IMG/VR virus record: IMGVR_UViG_3300022725_000123
Span: 1 to 55,219 of that record
From: a virus
Strand: one strand, 5' to 3'
Length of the DNA stretch: 55,219 nucleotides
A program made the position numbers and the translations under genes. Under the pieces are notes generated by a model. It was not told the origin of the DNA. It ran no database searches and worked only from the letters and a program-made list of their open reading frames with translations. This document shows positions 19,445 through 26,943 of this stretch, one piece after another (within the stretch, counting starts at the first letter, position 1; every line of letters starts with the position of its first letter).

Positions 19445-19720
19445 TTAAGCTTCTTGTTTAGTTTTAATTTTACTTTCAATCCAGGATAATGCCTTATTAC
19501 CTATTTCGGTAAAAAATTGCTTGGGGTTGCCGTAGGTAAATACGCCGCCGGCTATAAAGGCCAGTAAGCAATGCCATTGCTTCACTTCATAACCTACCTG
19601 ATTATCAATATTGATCCATCCAAAAAACAATAGCGTAGCCAATACCATAATGGCCATCCCCCAGGCGGTGCTAAACCATTCCTCTATTTCGCAGCGCAAT
19701 TCTTTAATCGTCATTTTCAT
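19445..19720 (-). CDS. Two-helix membrane protein, holin candidate
   Basis: 91 residues with two hydrophobic helices (about 20-36, MAIMVLATLLFFGWI, and 50-64, CLLAFIAGGVFTYG), a charged N-terminus and a basic/acidic amphipathic C-terminal tail (FTEIGNKALSWIESKIKTK). Size and topology fit a class II-like holin. It overlaps the DUF1353-like gene by 4 bases. It carries two CCWGG sites (19481 and 19661), which the backbone lacks. Confidence 0.5.
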   Translation of the reverse strand: MKMTIKELRCEIEEWFSTAWGMAIMVLATLLFFGWINIDNQVGYEVKQWHCLLAFIAGGVFTYGNPKQFFTEIGNKALSWIESKIKTKQEA

Positions 19721-20103
19721 AGTTTGCTGATTCTTGTAGTTTTAAACCGTCGGCCACCAAATAGACGAACCGCATAATAGGCTACTTTAGCCCGGCGCTG
19801 ATCTATTCCATAATCCTTGAGCATGGTGTAAAAGAGCGCATCAATCAATAAGCGATTGCTGAAAGGCACCCCGTAGCGATATAGATAATCATGCACCAAG
19901 GCCGCTTCGCGATTAATACCATCGGGAAGCATACCGAATACACTCCAAGTCCATCGCGGAGCACTGCCGCCATCATACTCAAAGCCCGAAGGTACCACTA
20001 TACTACCGTGACTTACGTGGCTGGTAAAAGTCTGATCTAAGCGGTAGCCTTGCCCTTGGTTAGGTATTAATATGGGAACAATATGAGCTTGGGGTAGCTG
20101 CAC
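19717..20103 (-). CDS. DUF1353-like phage protein
   Basis: 128 residues. The pattern IVVPSGFEYDGGSAPRWTWSVFG, then GINREAALVHDYLYRYG, then RLLIDALFYTMLKDYGI and YYAVRLFGG is what I know from DUF1353 phage proteins (conserved Asp, Pro-Arg, and His-Asp-x-x-Tyr). The family is common near lysis and tail genes of phages, and its biochemical role is not known to me. It lies 4 bases downstream of a signal-peptide gene and overlaps the holin candidate by 4 bases. Confidence 0.65.
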   Translation of the reverse strand: MQLPQAHIVPILIPNQGQGYRLDQTFTSHVSHGSIVVPSGFEYDGGSAPRWTWSVFGMLPDGINREAALVHDYLYRYGVPFSNRLLIDALFYTMLKDYGIDQRRAKVAYYAVRLFGGRRFKTTRISKL

Positions 20104-20107
20104 TGGT

Positions 20108-20602
20108 TTATTGGTAAAATTTATTTTGACTATCTAGCTTGGCTATCTGCGCCCGTATCAAAGGTATGATATCAATTTGCCCACTACTTACCGTTTGGTA
20201 AAGCAGGTTGTATTGACCTAGAGTACCGAGACTATCTATCTTGCTTACCAGCGCACCTTGTTCATTGGCTATACTATCCTGGGGACTAGCTTTATCGCCG
20301 CTGGGGTAATACTGCTCCTCATTATTAAGAGTTTGCACTACGCGGTAACTATATATAGCACGGGTGCCGCTATAATTGTGTACTTGAAAGTATATTTTGA
20401 ACTGCTTTTGCCGCATGTTCCAAAATACATTGGTAACCTGAACATAGCGCTCAAAGCCGGTTACCGTATCGTTGCTGATCTTTTCGGCAATTTGATTGCT
20501 TTGGTTAAGCCTTTTCACTACGGTATCTACCGGGGCTTGCTGAGCGGTAGCGCTTACGGCAAATGTTAAAGCTAAGGCTATTAATAAAATTACTTTTTTC
20601 AT
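20108..20602 (-). CDS. Secreted protein with signal peptide, 164 aa
   Basis: A clear Sec signal peptide (MKKVILLIALALTFAVSATA, cut before QQAPVD). The mature part has a beta section (RYVQVTNVFWNMRQKQFKIY) and an Asp/Gln-rich C-terminus. No family recognised. It lies in the GC-richer block, two bases downstream of the 557-residue fibre-like gene, which also has a signal peptide. The pair could be exported together, for example to the envelope at lysis. I see no evidence deciding this. Confidence 0.6.
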   Translation of the reverse strand: MKKVILLIALALTFAVSATAQQAPVDTVVKRLNQSNQIAEKISNDTVTGFERYVQVTNVFWNMRQKQFKIYFQVHNYSGTRAIYSYRVVQTLNNEEQYYPSGDKASPQDSIANEQGALVSKIDSLGTLGQYNLLYQTVSSGQIDIIPLIRAQIAKLDSQNKFYQ

Positions 20603-20604
20603 GG

Positions 20605-22278
20605 TTATTTTGCTTTTATAATTGTTATGTAAAATTGAACATCTACGGGGGTTCGAGCGGCTGAAAATGGATTGTAAAAGCGAACAGCTACTTGATCTAC
20701 ACCACTGTAATAAGAATCATACGGTAGGTAGCTTAAATTACTTGCAGAGCCGTAAGCTTCGGTAGGAGTGAGTTGTATAGCATCGCCTGGCTGTATGCCC
20801 GGCACGGAATACACTACCACTGTATCTCCGCCGCTAGCAATACTGTTGCCAAAATTCATGCTACTGGTGGTAACCGTGATATAATCCGCCACACTATCGC
20901 GCACGTAGGTTTCGATATTAGTAGCGTTCATTTGGCTGCCGTCAGAGATTAGGGTTTGACCGTTGGTAAGAAAGAGGGAGTTAGCATCCATGAAATTACC
21001 ATTAATAGTTATTCCTTCATCTGCGGTGAAATTTAAATTCTTTTGTGCTCCTAATGAAATGCCATCAGTAGTTAATATTTCAATACTCTTATTTCCTTCA
21101 TAAAAACTACCATTACTTATAACAGATTGCAAGTTTTGGTCACCTGTGTTAATGCCTGAAAGGTTACTTAAATTGGTAATATCACTTGCTGTAATATTTG
21201 ATGCCTGACTTGCAGAATATGTTGGGTCTGTTTCTGTGTAACCTGTTATATACCCAGCTCCATTTGTTAATTCGTTATTATTAGTTGGTATATCTGCTCG
21301 TATAGATGCTGAAGTATCTCCCAACTCTATTCGAGTAATACCTGAAGACGTTATTGCACTAACATCAAATCGAGTGGCTATGGTAGTAAGAGTGTCTGAA
21401 AAAGAAATACCTGATGCAATATTTGAAGCAATCGCACTATCTACTTGAATACGATTATATATAGATGCCGCATTCATTTTGGTACCATCGCTTATTAATG
21501 TTTGACCGTTGGTAAGGGAAAGGCCGTTGGCGTCGATTATATTTCCATTAATATCTATATCATCTAAATAAATTATAGGCCATCTTCTTAAGGCAGTTCC
21601 AAGGGTAGCGTTATTTGTTTGAATTAAAGACCCAAATACTTGCACACTTTTTCCTGTGCCTGGCTTTAAAAACAAATGGTCATTAACCTCAATCATAGGT
21701 AATTCTCCAAGATATTTAGTAAACCAAATTATTTTATTACCGATCTGGTTCTTGATTCCTTTTGTACTTAAAATATGTACTGTATCTTTAATATTTATAC
21801 GAGAACCTCCTTTTGCTACATTAAAAAAAACAAAACTACTGTCACTTTTTATAAACCTAATAAAAGCTACTTGATTATTTTCATTTAATGTATATCTGAT
21901 CTCACTATTATAAGGTGTCTCCGTATCTGAATTTAAAATAAGATTGTTATCATTAATTCCATCAAATATAAAATGATTAGCTTTAAATTTAATCGTATCT
22001 ACATTTTTAAAGTAATGCTGAAAATCAAATATTCTCCAATTTCCTTGATCCCAATAATACAAGCTGCTATCCTTCTTCTGATACACCGCTGCACTATCGC
22101 GCAGGTAAGTAGGGAGCAAGGCGGTATCTTGCAGTACGTGAATGCCGCCGCTTATGTTCTCCATCTTTACCACGCCAAAGGGGCCGGTAGGCTCCAGATC
22201 GCCGCTGCTGCCAAATTTGCCTTGAGCAAAAGCAGTAAGGGAAAAAATGAATGCTATGTAGGTGAGTACTTTTTTCAT
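20605..22278 (-). CDS. Fibre-like protein with signal peptide, mosaic base composition
   Basis: 557 residues. N-terminal Sec signal (MKKVLTYIAFIFSLTAFAQ), then a neck with ENISGGIHVLQDTALLPTYL and RDSAAVYQKKDSSLYYWD as in tail fibres. Two copies of a shaft unit, NGNIIDANGLSLTNGQTLISDG and NGNFMDANSLFLTNGQTLISDG, lie near residues 247 and 427. The DNA of both ends (22080-22278 and 20605-20990) is GC-rich while the middle is AT-rich like the backbone, so the gene is a mosaic. It overlaps the upstream gene by 4 bases. A fibre or receptor-binding role is likely, but the signal peptide is unusual for a cytoplasmically assembled virion part. Confidence 0.65.
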   Translation of the reverse strand: MKKVLTYIAFIFSLTAFAQGKFGSSGDLEPTGPFGVVKMENISGGIHVLQDTALLPTYLRDSAAVYQKKDSSLYYWDQGNWRIFDFQHYFKNVDTIKFKANHFIFDGINDNNLILNSDTETPYNSEIRYTLNENNQVAFIRFIKSDSSFVFFNVAKGGSRINIKDTVHILSTKGIKNQIGNKIIWFTKYLGELPMIEVNDHLFLKPGTGKSVQVFGSLIQTNNATLGTALRRWPIIYLDDIDINGNIIDANGLSLTNGQTLISDGTKMNAASIYNRIQVDSAIASNIASGISFSDTLTTIATRFDVSAITSSGITRIELGDTSASIRADIPTNNNELTNGAGYITGYTETDPTYSASQASNITASDITNLSNLSGINTGDQNLQSVISNGSFYEGNKSIEILTTDGISLGAQKNLNFTADEGITINGNFMDANSLFLTNGQTLISDGSQMNATNIETYVRDSVADYITVTTSSMNFGNSIASGGDTVVVYSVPGIQPGDAIQLTPTEAYGSASNLSYLPYDSYYSGVDQVAVRFYNPFSAARTPVDVQFYITIIKAK

Positions 22279-23237
22279 TGTGCAATAATTTCGCTGTCGC
22301 TGGTGTAAAGATTGTTGCTTACATAAATATGGTAGCTTTCGGTATAGCCACTCTCATTGGTAAAGCTGCGGGTAGTTTGGGTAAAGCTGGCTAAGCTGCC
22401 AAAGCCATTTACCGTAAGGCTACTCAAATCGCCGTAGCTCGCTGGGTAGGCCAGTACCACGTAGCCCTCCGGGGAGGGGCTTACGCTAAAGGTTTCGCTC
22501 CGGTTGGTGCGCAAAGCGCTGGTTAGGGCTTGTATTTCGCTATCGTTGGGGTTATTATTACTGGCCAGGCCCCAATAATTGGAATTGCGGTAATAGATAG
22601 ATAAGGCATCGCTTACGGTGCCGGTAGGGTTGGTGGCTTGTAAGTTGATGGTAAAATTGGTATTGATGGGAAAGGTAAGCGTATATTGACCCGTGGCGCT
22701 GGCGCTGGTATCAGGCTGGGTGAAGTTTTGAGCTACGCCCTCAATGGTAATGGTGGTAATGGTATCGGAGCTGGATAGGCGGGTTACCGTCCAGTTAGCA
22801 ATAGCGTTATCAATACCAGCAGTACTTTTCTGAACGATAAAATTACTTCCACTAGTGCTGCCCCGAAAGGTGGCGGTAAGGCTGGCTGTAAGCGGTTCAG
22901 CGGGAAAGAATATTTCGCTAAAGGTAGTCCAAGTTTCCCCTTCCAAGGTATTGAAATTGCGGGTAATGGTTTTGCCTTGATATTTAGAAAATATGGAGGT
23001 ATCGGTTACACCTGTTCTCATTAAATTTCTAAACGTAGCTAAATCAACCGTATCAACTTTACCGCTAAGAGGTAATGTCCATAAAATTAAAGTATCTGCT
23101 GTACCCGCGTAGTCTATTATTAAACTATCTTCAACAATTATACCAGATTGAAAAGTTCGATGTGTTGGAGTATTAATAGTTTGACTAAACAAATTAAAAC
23201 TAAGTAACGTAAATAATATGTAAAATAACTTTTTCAT
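22275..23237 (-). CDS. Signal-peptide protein with fibre-tip-like C-terminus, 320 aa
   Basis: Starts MKKLFYILFTLLSFNLFSQ, a Sec signal peptide. A Thr/Ser-rich beta region follows (TASLTATFRGSTSGSNF; TGQYTLTFPINTNFTINLQA), then a C-terminal segment VVLAYPASYGDLSSLTVNGF ... ESYHIYVSN, a pattern seen at tips of phage fibres and baseplate proteins. Its promoter-proximal quarter (about 22990-23237) is AT-rich and the rest GC-rich, so composition again switches inside the gene. Overlaps of 4 bases at both ends show a single operon. Probable receptor-binding or adhesin function. Confidence 0.55.
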   Translation of the reverse strand: MKKLFYILFTLLSFNLFSQTINTPTHRTFQSGIIVEDSLIIDYAGTADTLILWTLPLSGKVDTVDLATFRNLMRTGVTDTSIFSKYQGKTITRNFNTLEGETWTTFSEIFFPAEPLTASLTATFRGSTSGSNFIVQKSTAGIDNAIANWTVTRLSSSDTITTITIEGVAQNFTQPDTSASATGQYTLTFPINTNFTINLQATNPTGTVSDALSIYYRNSNYWGLASNNNPNDSEIQALTSALRTNRSETFSVSPSPEGYVVLAYPASYGDLSSLTVNGFGSLASFTQTTRSFTNESGYTESYHIYVSNNLYTSDSEIIAQ

Positions 23238-23599
23238 CTAAAAATAATAATTTTTATATCACCAGTAATTGGTACTGGAAATGTTACTAAACCTGTTGAA
23301 GTATCTATTGTTGTTCCGGGAATACTTTGTGCTGAAAGTGTACCATCTGATACAAATACCAATATTCTTTCCTCGTTAACAGTTGATACATCTGCTGATA
23401 TAGTATATGTTGTTTCTGAAGATAAAGTATCGTTTTCAACAACTGCTCCTACTATATTAGCAATAAAATCTTTTAATTGTATTTTAATATTATCTTCTAC
23501 TCCACCAGCTTCATTATGACCAACAATATAAAAAGAATCATAATAAGGTGACGCTAACAAAGAGGTCATTCCTTTTAAAGTAAAATCTGAAAGTTTCAT
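23234..23599 (-). CDS. Small tail/fibre-associated protein, 121 aa
   Basis: Beta-rich protein beginning MKLSDFTLKGMTSLLASPYYDSF. A segment LSSETTYTISADVSTVNEERILVFVSDG precedes a C-terminal strand pair. Length and composition suit a fibre chaperone or short fibre unit. Overlaps both neighbours by 4 bases. No family recognised; AT-rich backbone codon use. Confidence 0.5.
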   Translation of the reverse strand: MKLSDFTLKGMTSLLASPYYDSFYIVGHNEAGGVEDNIKIQLKDFIANIVGAVVENDTLSSETTYTISADVSTVNEERILVFVSDGTLSAQSIPGTTIDTSTGLVTFPVPITGDIKIIIFR

Positions 23600-24240
23600 A
23601 TAAATTTAGGTACTAAATTAAGTTGTGTCTTTGTGCCGAAGATAAGAGAATTATTAGAAATTATAATACTATTATTTGGAAAATAGTCAGGTATTTGGGT
23701 GTTATTAACAGTAGCGTTTCTATCCCAACCAACAAAAGTTTTTCCCGGACAAGTTAAATTACCAGTATTATCTTTAATTATATATGTATCTCCTTCAACA
23801 TACACATTGCTATCAACAGGTGGTGTTCCAGAAGTAGCTTCAAAACCAGTTAAATAATTAACAGTAAGTGTTCCCTCTGGTGTACTTTCTTCAGGATATA
23901 TACAATTATTATTTTCATCCAATATGAAATTACCACTTTCATCTGTTAATGCTCCGTCTCCACATAAAGGTGGTGTTACAATACTAGAAGGTAATACACT
24001 TGTAGAAACGTCACTACAATTTGAACATAAATCTTGTAAGACATCTACTAATAAGTTTTTTACATCTTCAGAAGAACATTCAGAAGTTAAAAAATAAGAA
24101 GCCGTCTGAAAAAAGGAAGTTTTTTGAACATCTATTTCAAACCTTCCTTTTTTAATATTATTACATACTAAATTAGCTTCTTTTACAATGCAACTTTCTT
24201 TTGTAGTAATAAAAGAATTTATTTCATTTTCGATGAACAT
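23596..24240 (-). CDS. Cys-rich protein with Listeria-Bacteroides (InlB B-like) repeat
   Basis: 214 residues. The N-terminal 90 residues carry spaced cysteines (for example VLQDLCSNCSD). The C-terminal part GTLTVNYLTGFEATSG ... YIIKDNTGNLTCPGKTFVGW ends with NLVPKFI, like the beta-grasp repeat called Listeria-Bacteroides or Flg_new found in secreted and surface proteins. Such a domain may bind carbohydrate or protein at the cell surface. The start overlaps the upstream Cys-rich gene by 22 bases. Probably a fibre component. Confidence 0.55.
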   Translation of the reverse strand: MFIENEINSFITTKESCIVKEANLVCNNIKKGRFEIDVQKTSFFQTASYFLTSECSSEDVKNLLVDVLQDLCSNCSDVSTSVLPSSIVTPPLCGDGALTDESGNFILDENNNCIYPEESTPEGTLTVNYLTGFEATSGTPPVDSNVYVEGDTYIIKDNTGNLTCPGKTFVGWDRNATVNNTQIPDYFPNNSIIISNNSLIFGTKTQLNLVPKFI

Positions 24241-24767
24241 TTTTCACAAAGCTTTTTAATAATTTCAAATTTACATAACGCGTTGCTAAATTCACCCAAT
24301 TTTGCGGAAACTTTTGCTGAATACAATAAAGCTCTTATTTCAGCACCTTTTTGTAAAACATCTTCAATAAAACAATTACCAGAACAAACACTATCTAAAT
24401 TATTTGCAATACAACAATCTATTTCGTAATGTACAATACCACCAATATTTTGAATTGTTCCATCAGAACTTAATATTTTAAACGCCCAAACACCATCAAA
24501 AAGTCTTTCAGAACTTTCACCTAAGTTAGAACTACTTATAGTGTGTATAAACTCGGTACCTATTGTAGTGGTAGTTGATGCAAAATTTAAATCGTTGGCT
24601 CCTGAAGTAGTAGTATATGTGGTACCATTAATAGTTGCTGAACCATTATCTGCTTGTGTATATGTCAAAGTACCATTTAAATACGATTCAACAACTTTGT
24701 AAGTTGAAGCATCATCTGGTTCAATTAATGATATTTTTTTAAAATCTGAACTTACTTCTATTTTCAT
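24219..24767 (-). CDS. Cys-rich fibre-region protein, 182 aa
   Basis: N-terminal beta region (VVESYLNGTLTYTQADNGSA, FASTTTTIGTEFIHTISSS) and a C-terminal helical region with eight cysteines (EIDCCIANN, VCSGNCFIEDVLQKG, LCKFEIIKKLCEKCSSK). The tail of this protein resembles the N-terminal part of the following 214-residue protein (helix, LQ-x-x-C, C-x-x-C), so the two may pair through disulfides or share a module. No family recognised. Confidence 0.5.
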   Translation of the reverse strand: MKIEVSSDFKKISLIEPDDASTYKVVESYLNGTLTYTQADNGSATINGTTYTTTSGANDLNFASTTTTIGTEFIHTISSSNLGESSERLFDGVWAFKILSSDGTIQNIGGIVHYEIDCCIANNLDSVCSGNCFIEDVLQKGAEIRALLYSAKVSAKLGEFSNALCKFEIIKKLCEKCSSKMK

Positions 24768-24770
24768 ATA

Positions 24771-25034
24771 TTACTCTTGCACCGTTTTTAAATTCGACAA
24801 ATCAAAATCATGTTCAATAGGTAAAATAACATTGCAGTAGTAGTCTTCACCTATCACCGCTTCTTTATCTACCTCGCCGGCTTCGTTGTACGTTGCAGGT
24901 GTGACTACTTTTTTGTAAGGATTGTTGTGTTGCGGGAAGTAACTGTCAGCGGCAAAGTGCGATTGCAAGGTGGTCAGATCAGCTTCTAAATCTGACAAAC
25001 TTCCTGCTAATAATATGCGGGGATACTTGCTCAT
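24771..25034 (-). CDS. Hypothetical protein in fibre cluster, 87 aa
   Basis: Starts MSKYPRILLAGSLSDLEADLTTLQ. Mixed helix and strand, with a central YFPQHNNPYKKVVTPATYNE segment. The DNA is GC-richer than the backbone, like the next gene upstream, which it overlaps by 4 bases. No recognised family. The pairing with a lectin-like fibre gene suggests an assembly chaperone or attachment part. Confidence 0.45.
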   Translation of the reverse strand: MSKYPRILLAGSLSDLEADLTTLQSHFAADSYFPQHNNPYKKVVTPATYNEAGEVDKEAVIGEDYYCNVILPIEHDFDLSNLKTVQE

Positions 25035-26263
25035 AATGTTTCGTTATTCAATTCTGTTTCCGTTAATGCGAAAGGGCTAAACTTTAGTAGATTTATTTGA
25101 TTTTTCCCATTTTTTCCTGAAATTACTAAATCGCTATTTGCGCTAAAGTCCAAATTTTGCGACGTGCTTAATGCGGTGTTTCCATTAACGCTAATAATGC
25201 ATCCCGATGCTCCCCAGGTTAAGGCTATGTGTGAATTATCTGTGGTTAATGCGTAGCTGGTGCTTTCGCCGCTATCCTGTATAAATACACCCGGCCTTGA
25301 ATCACTTGTGGTGCTGATATATATATATATTCGGTTTCCCGTAGTGCCTAATTGAAAGAATGTATGCGATGATTCCCGCAACCGCGCTACGCTATTTATT
25401 TTAATTACAAATGTTCCTTCCGTAGCTGAGATGAGTCCTTTGCTAATTATATCGCTTAACGTGACTTTTTCATCAGAACGTGTAACGGATGATGTCGTTG
25501 TGTTTATAATGTCGGTTGGGTAGTTTCCTTCTTCTAGTTGCGCTTGCCAAATAAGCACGTCTGCGGAGTCCGGAAATCCATTGATGCCAACCAAATTTCT
25601 AAGACCAAGATAAAAATCGGAATCACTACCTGTAGGCGTTAGGTTTACGTCAAACCGCTGCCACTCTCCTGTAACAGTAATTTTTTTAAACGCGGTCGGC
25701 GGACGATTTGACCCAAACAATAGGTCAAATGAAGCTCCCGTATTGCTTTTCAGGAATATAGATCGGTTGTTCTGAGCAGTTACTAGAATATTTTCATAGC
25801 GAAGGAATGAAAAATCAGATGGTGTTGTACCTCCATTCAGATTGAATTGCGCTCTGTCAGCGTTCATCGTTCCGTCTGGTGACATAGCGTAATTTGAAGT
25901 TATTACCACTTCACTTCCCGTACCTCCGTCAGGCTTGCTCCATGCACTATCTGTAAAATCATTAGAAGGAAATATGTAATTTTTTCGGCTTGGATTCACC
26001 ACTAATTCAGCGCACCCGGTTTCGCCAAACGGCTCACTCCAATTAGGCTCATCTTCTGCTAACGTGATAAACTTGCCGTTACGATACGCAACGGCTCCGC
26101 TTTTTGCAGCATCTTCTGCGGTATTAGGGCGGGTGAAATTCCCCTTAATAATCTTGCTGCCTGCGGCGGCCTGGTCGTTGTAAAAATGCACCTTGCCTTT
26201 GTCCGCGCCATCTTCGGTAGCGGCTACTAATAGTGTTGTGAAGGGTCCCAAACTCATTGCCAA
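25031..26263 (-). CDS. Tail protein with C-terminal lectin-like (LamG/concanavalin-type) domain
   Basis: 410 residues. The N-terminus (MAMSLGPFTTLLVAATEDGA) leads to a carbohydrate-binding-like beta region (about 95-245: NYIFPSNDFTDSAWSKP ... WQAQLEEGNYPTDIINTT). A second beta sandwich (about 250-410) has EGTFVIKINSV, HIALTWGASGCIISVNGN and ALTETELNNETL, the order typical of LamG-type lectin domains at the ends of Bacteroidetes phage fibres. The gene is GC-rich against its neighbours and holds two CCWGG sites (25214, 26170). Probably the receptor-binding unit. Confidence 0.65.
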   Translation of the reverse strand: MAMSLGPFTTLLVAATEDGADKGKVHFYNDQAAAGSKIIKGNFTRPNTAEDAAKSGAVAYRNGKFITLAEDEPNWSEPFGETGCAELVVNPSRKNYIFPSNDFTDSAWSKPDGGTGSEVVITSNYAMSPDGTMNADRAQFNLNGGTTPSDFSFLRYENILVTAQNNRSIFLKSNTGASFDLLFGSNRPPTAFKKITVTGEWQRFDVNLTPTGSDSDFYLGLRNLVGINGFPDSADVLIWQAQLEEGNYPTDIINTTTSSVTRSDEKVTLSDIISKGLISATEGTFVIKINSVARLRESSHTFFQLGTTGNRIYIYISTTSDSRPGVFIQDSGESTSYALTTDNSHIALTWGASGCIISVNGNTALSTSQNLDFSANSDLVISGKNGKNQINLLKFSPFALTETELNNETL

Positions 26264-26490
26264 TTATTTTTAACAGATTGATAAATATAGGTTAGACTTA
26301 TAGGCGTAGCACTAGCCGTTTCTAGTTCGCTTTTGATCTGGAAGGCTTTGTTAGTTTGACCATCGTCGCTACTATTGTCTATTTGTGTTTTTAAACAAGA
26401 TAAACTTAACACAGTACTATCAACATCACTTAATGAATTTACTACTTGTGTTAGTAATGAATTAGATAAAAAATGAGTAATACTACGCAT
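26254..26490 (-). CDS. Small fibre-region protein, 78 aa
   Basis: Starts MRSITHFLSNSLLTQVVNSLSDV. Its 3' half is GC-richer than the 5' half, marking the left edge of the imported segment inside the gene. C-terminus ELETASATPISLTYIYQSVKNNWQ. Overlaps the lectin-like gene by 10 bases and the upstream gene by 8. No family recognised. Confidence 0.45.
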   Translation of the reverse strand: MRSITHFLSNSLLTQVVNSLSDVDSTVLSLSCLKTQIDNSSDDGQTNKAFQIKSELETASATPISLTYIYQSVKNNWQ

Positions 26491-26902
26491 AGTCTCCTAT
26501 TAAAACAAAATTATTATCAGATCTTTTTATTAACCTTGCTCCTGCATAATCAGAAGATATAGTTAATGTGTTATTAGAACTACCATTTAGGTTTACACCA
26601 TTAGTAGAAGTAATTACAATATTACCAGTATTAAGTTTTTGAAAATCAACATAGTCTAAATTCTTAAATTCTAAGTTATCTGATACTTTAAATGTTAAAT
26701 TTGAAGTACCTGTATTATTTAATACTTTATTATTGTCGTCTTTGTTAATATATCTTGAACTCTGAACATTTACTTGTTTTCCAATATTTTCAAATATATT
26801 TGTTAATACTTGTTTAAATAATGGAATTTCAGAACTCGTATAATTTTTTAAAATTGAAAGAGATTCCTCAAATGTTAAATTTTTGAATTCGTTATTTGTC
26901 AT
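26483..26902 (-). CDS. Hypothetical protein, first gene of the fibre operon, 139 aa
   Basis: MTNNEFKNLTFEESLSILKN is helical; a beta-rich C-terminus follows (NTGTSNLTFKVSDNLEFKNL, GNIVITSTNGVNLNGSSNNT), like a fibre N-terminal anchor plus shaft start. It is the first gene after the terminator hairpin at 26907-26940. No family recognised. Confidence 0.5.
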   Translation of the reverse strand: MTNNEFKNLTFEESLSILKNYTSSEIPLFKQVLTNIFENIGKQVNVQSSRYINKDDNNKVLNNTGTSNLTFKVSDNLEFKNLDYVDFQKLNTGNIVITSTNGVNLNGSSNNTLTISSDYAGARLIKRSDNNFVLIGDYA

Positions 26903-26906
26903 AATA

Positions 26907-26940
26907 AAAAATTAAAAAGGGTTGTATAAAACAACCCCTT
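26907..26940 (-). terminator. Intrinsic terminator between head and fibre genes
   Basis: On the minus strand GGGTTG (26932-26937) pairs with CAACCC (26919-26924) around a 7-base loop, extended by flanking A/T pairs, and is followed by a T-rich run into 26903. It lies just after the stop of the auxiliary capsid gene and would reduce read-through into the fibre genes. Confidence 0.7.
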
Positions 26941-26943
26941 ATT

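Larger units (their letters stand above)
19131..20626. repeat. 22-bp direct repeats bounding a GC-richer block
   Basis: The same 22 bases occur at 19131-19152 and 20605-20626 (core TATTTTGCTTTTATAATTG). At 20605-20626 they encode the last residues (TIIKAK, stop) of the 557-residue fibre gene. At 19131-19152 they are noncoding remnants just before the spanin-like gene and still read TIIKAK-stop in one frame. The DNA between is clearly richer in G+C than that to the left. This is the form expected when a block was inserted or duplicated by homologous recombination at the end of a fibre gene. Confidence 0.75.

Noticed and set aside
9552-26902. Diversity-generating retroelement (fibre variation)
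   Set aside because: No reverse transcriptase gene and no template/variable repeat pair was seen; the repeated fibre units are short shaft repeats.
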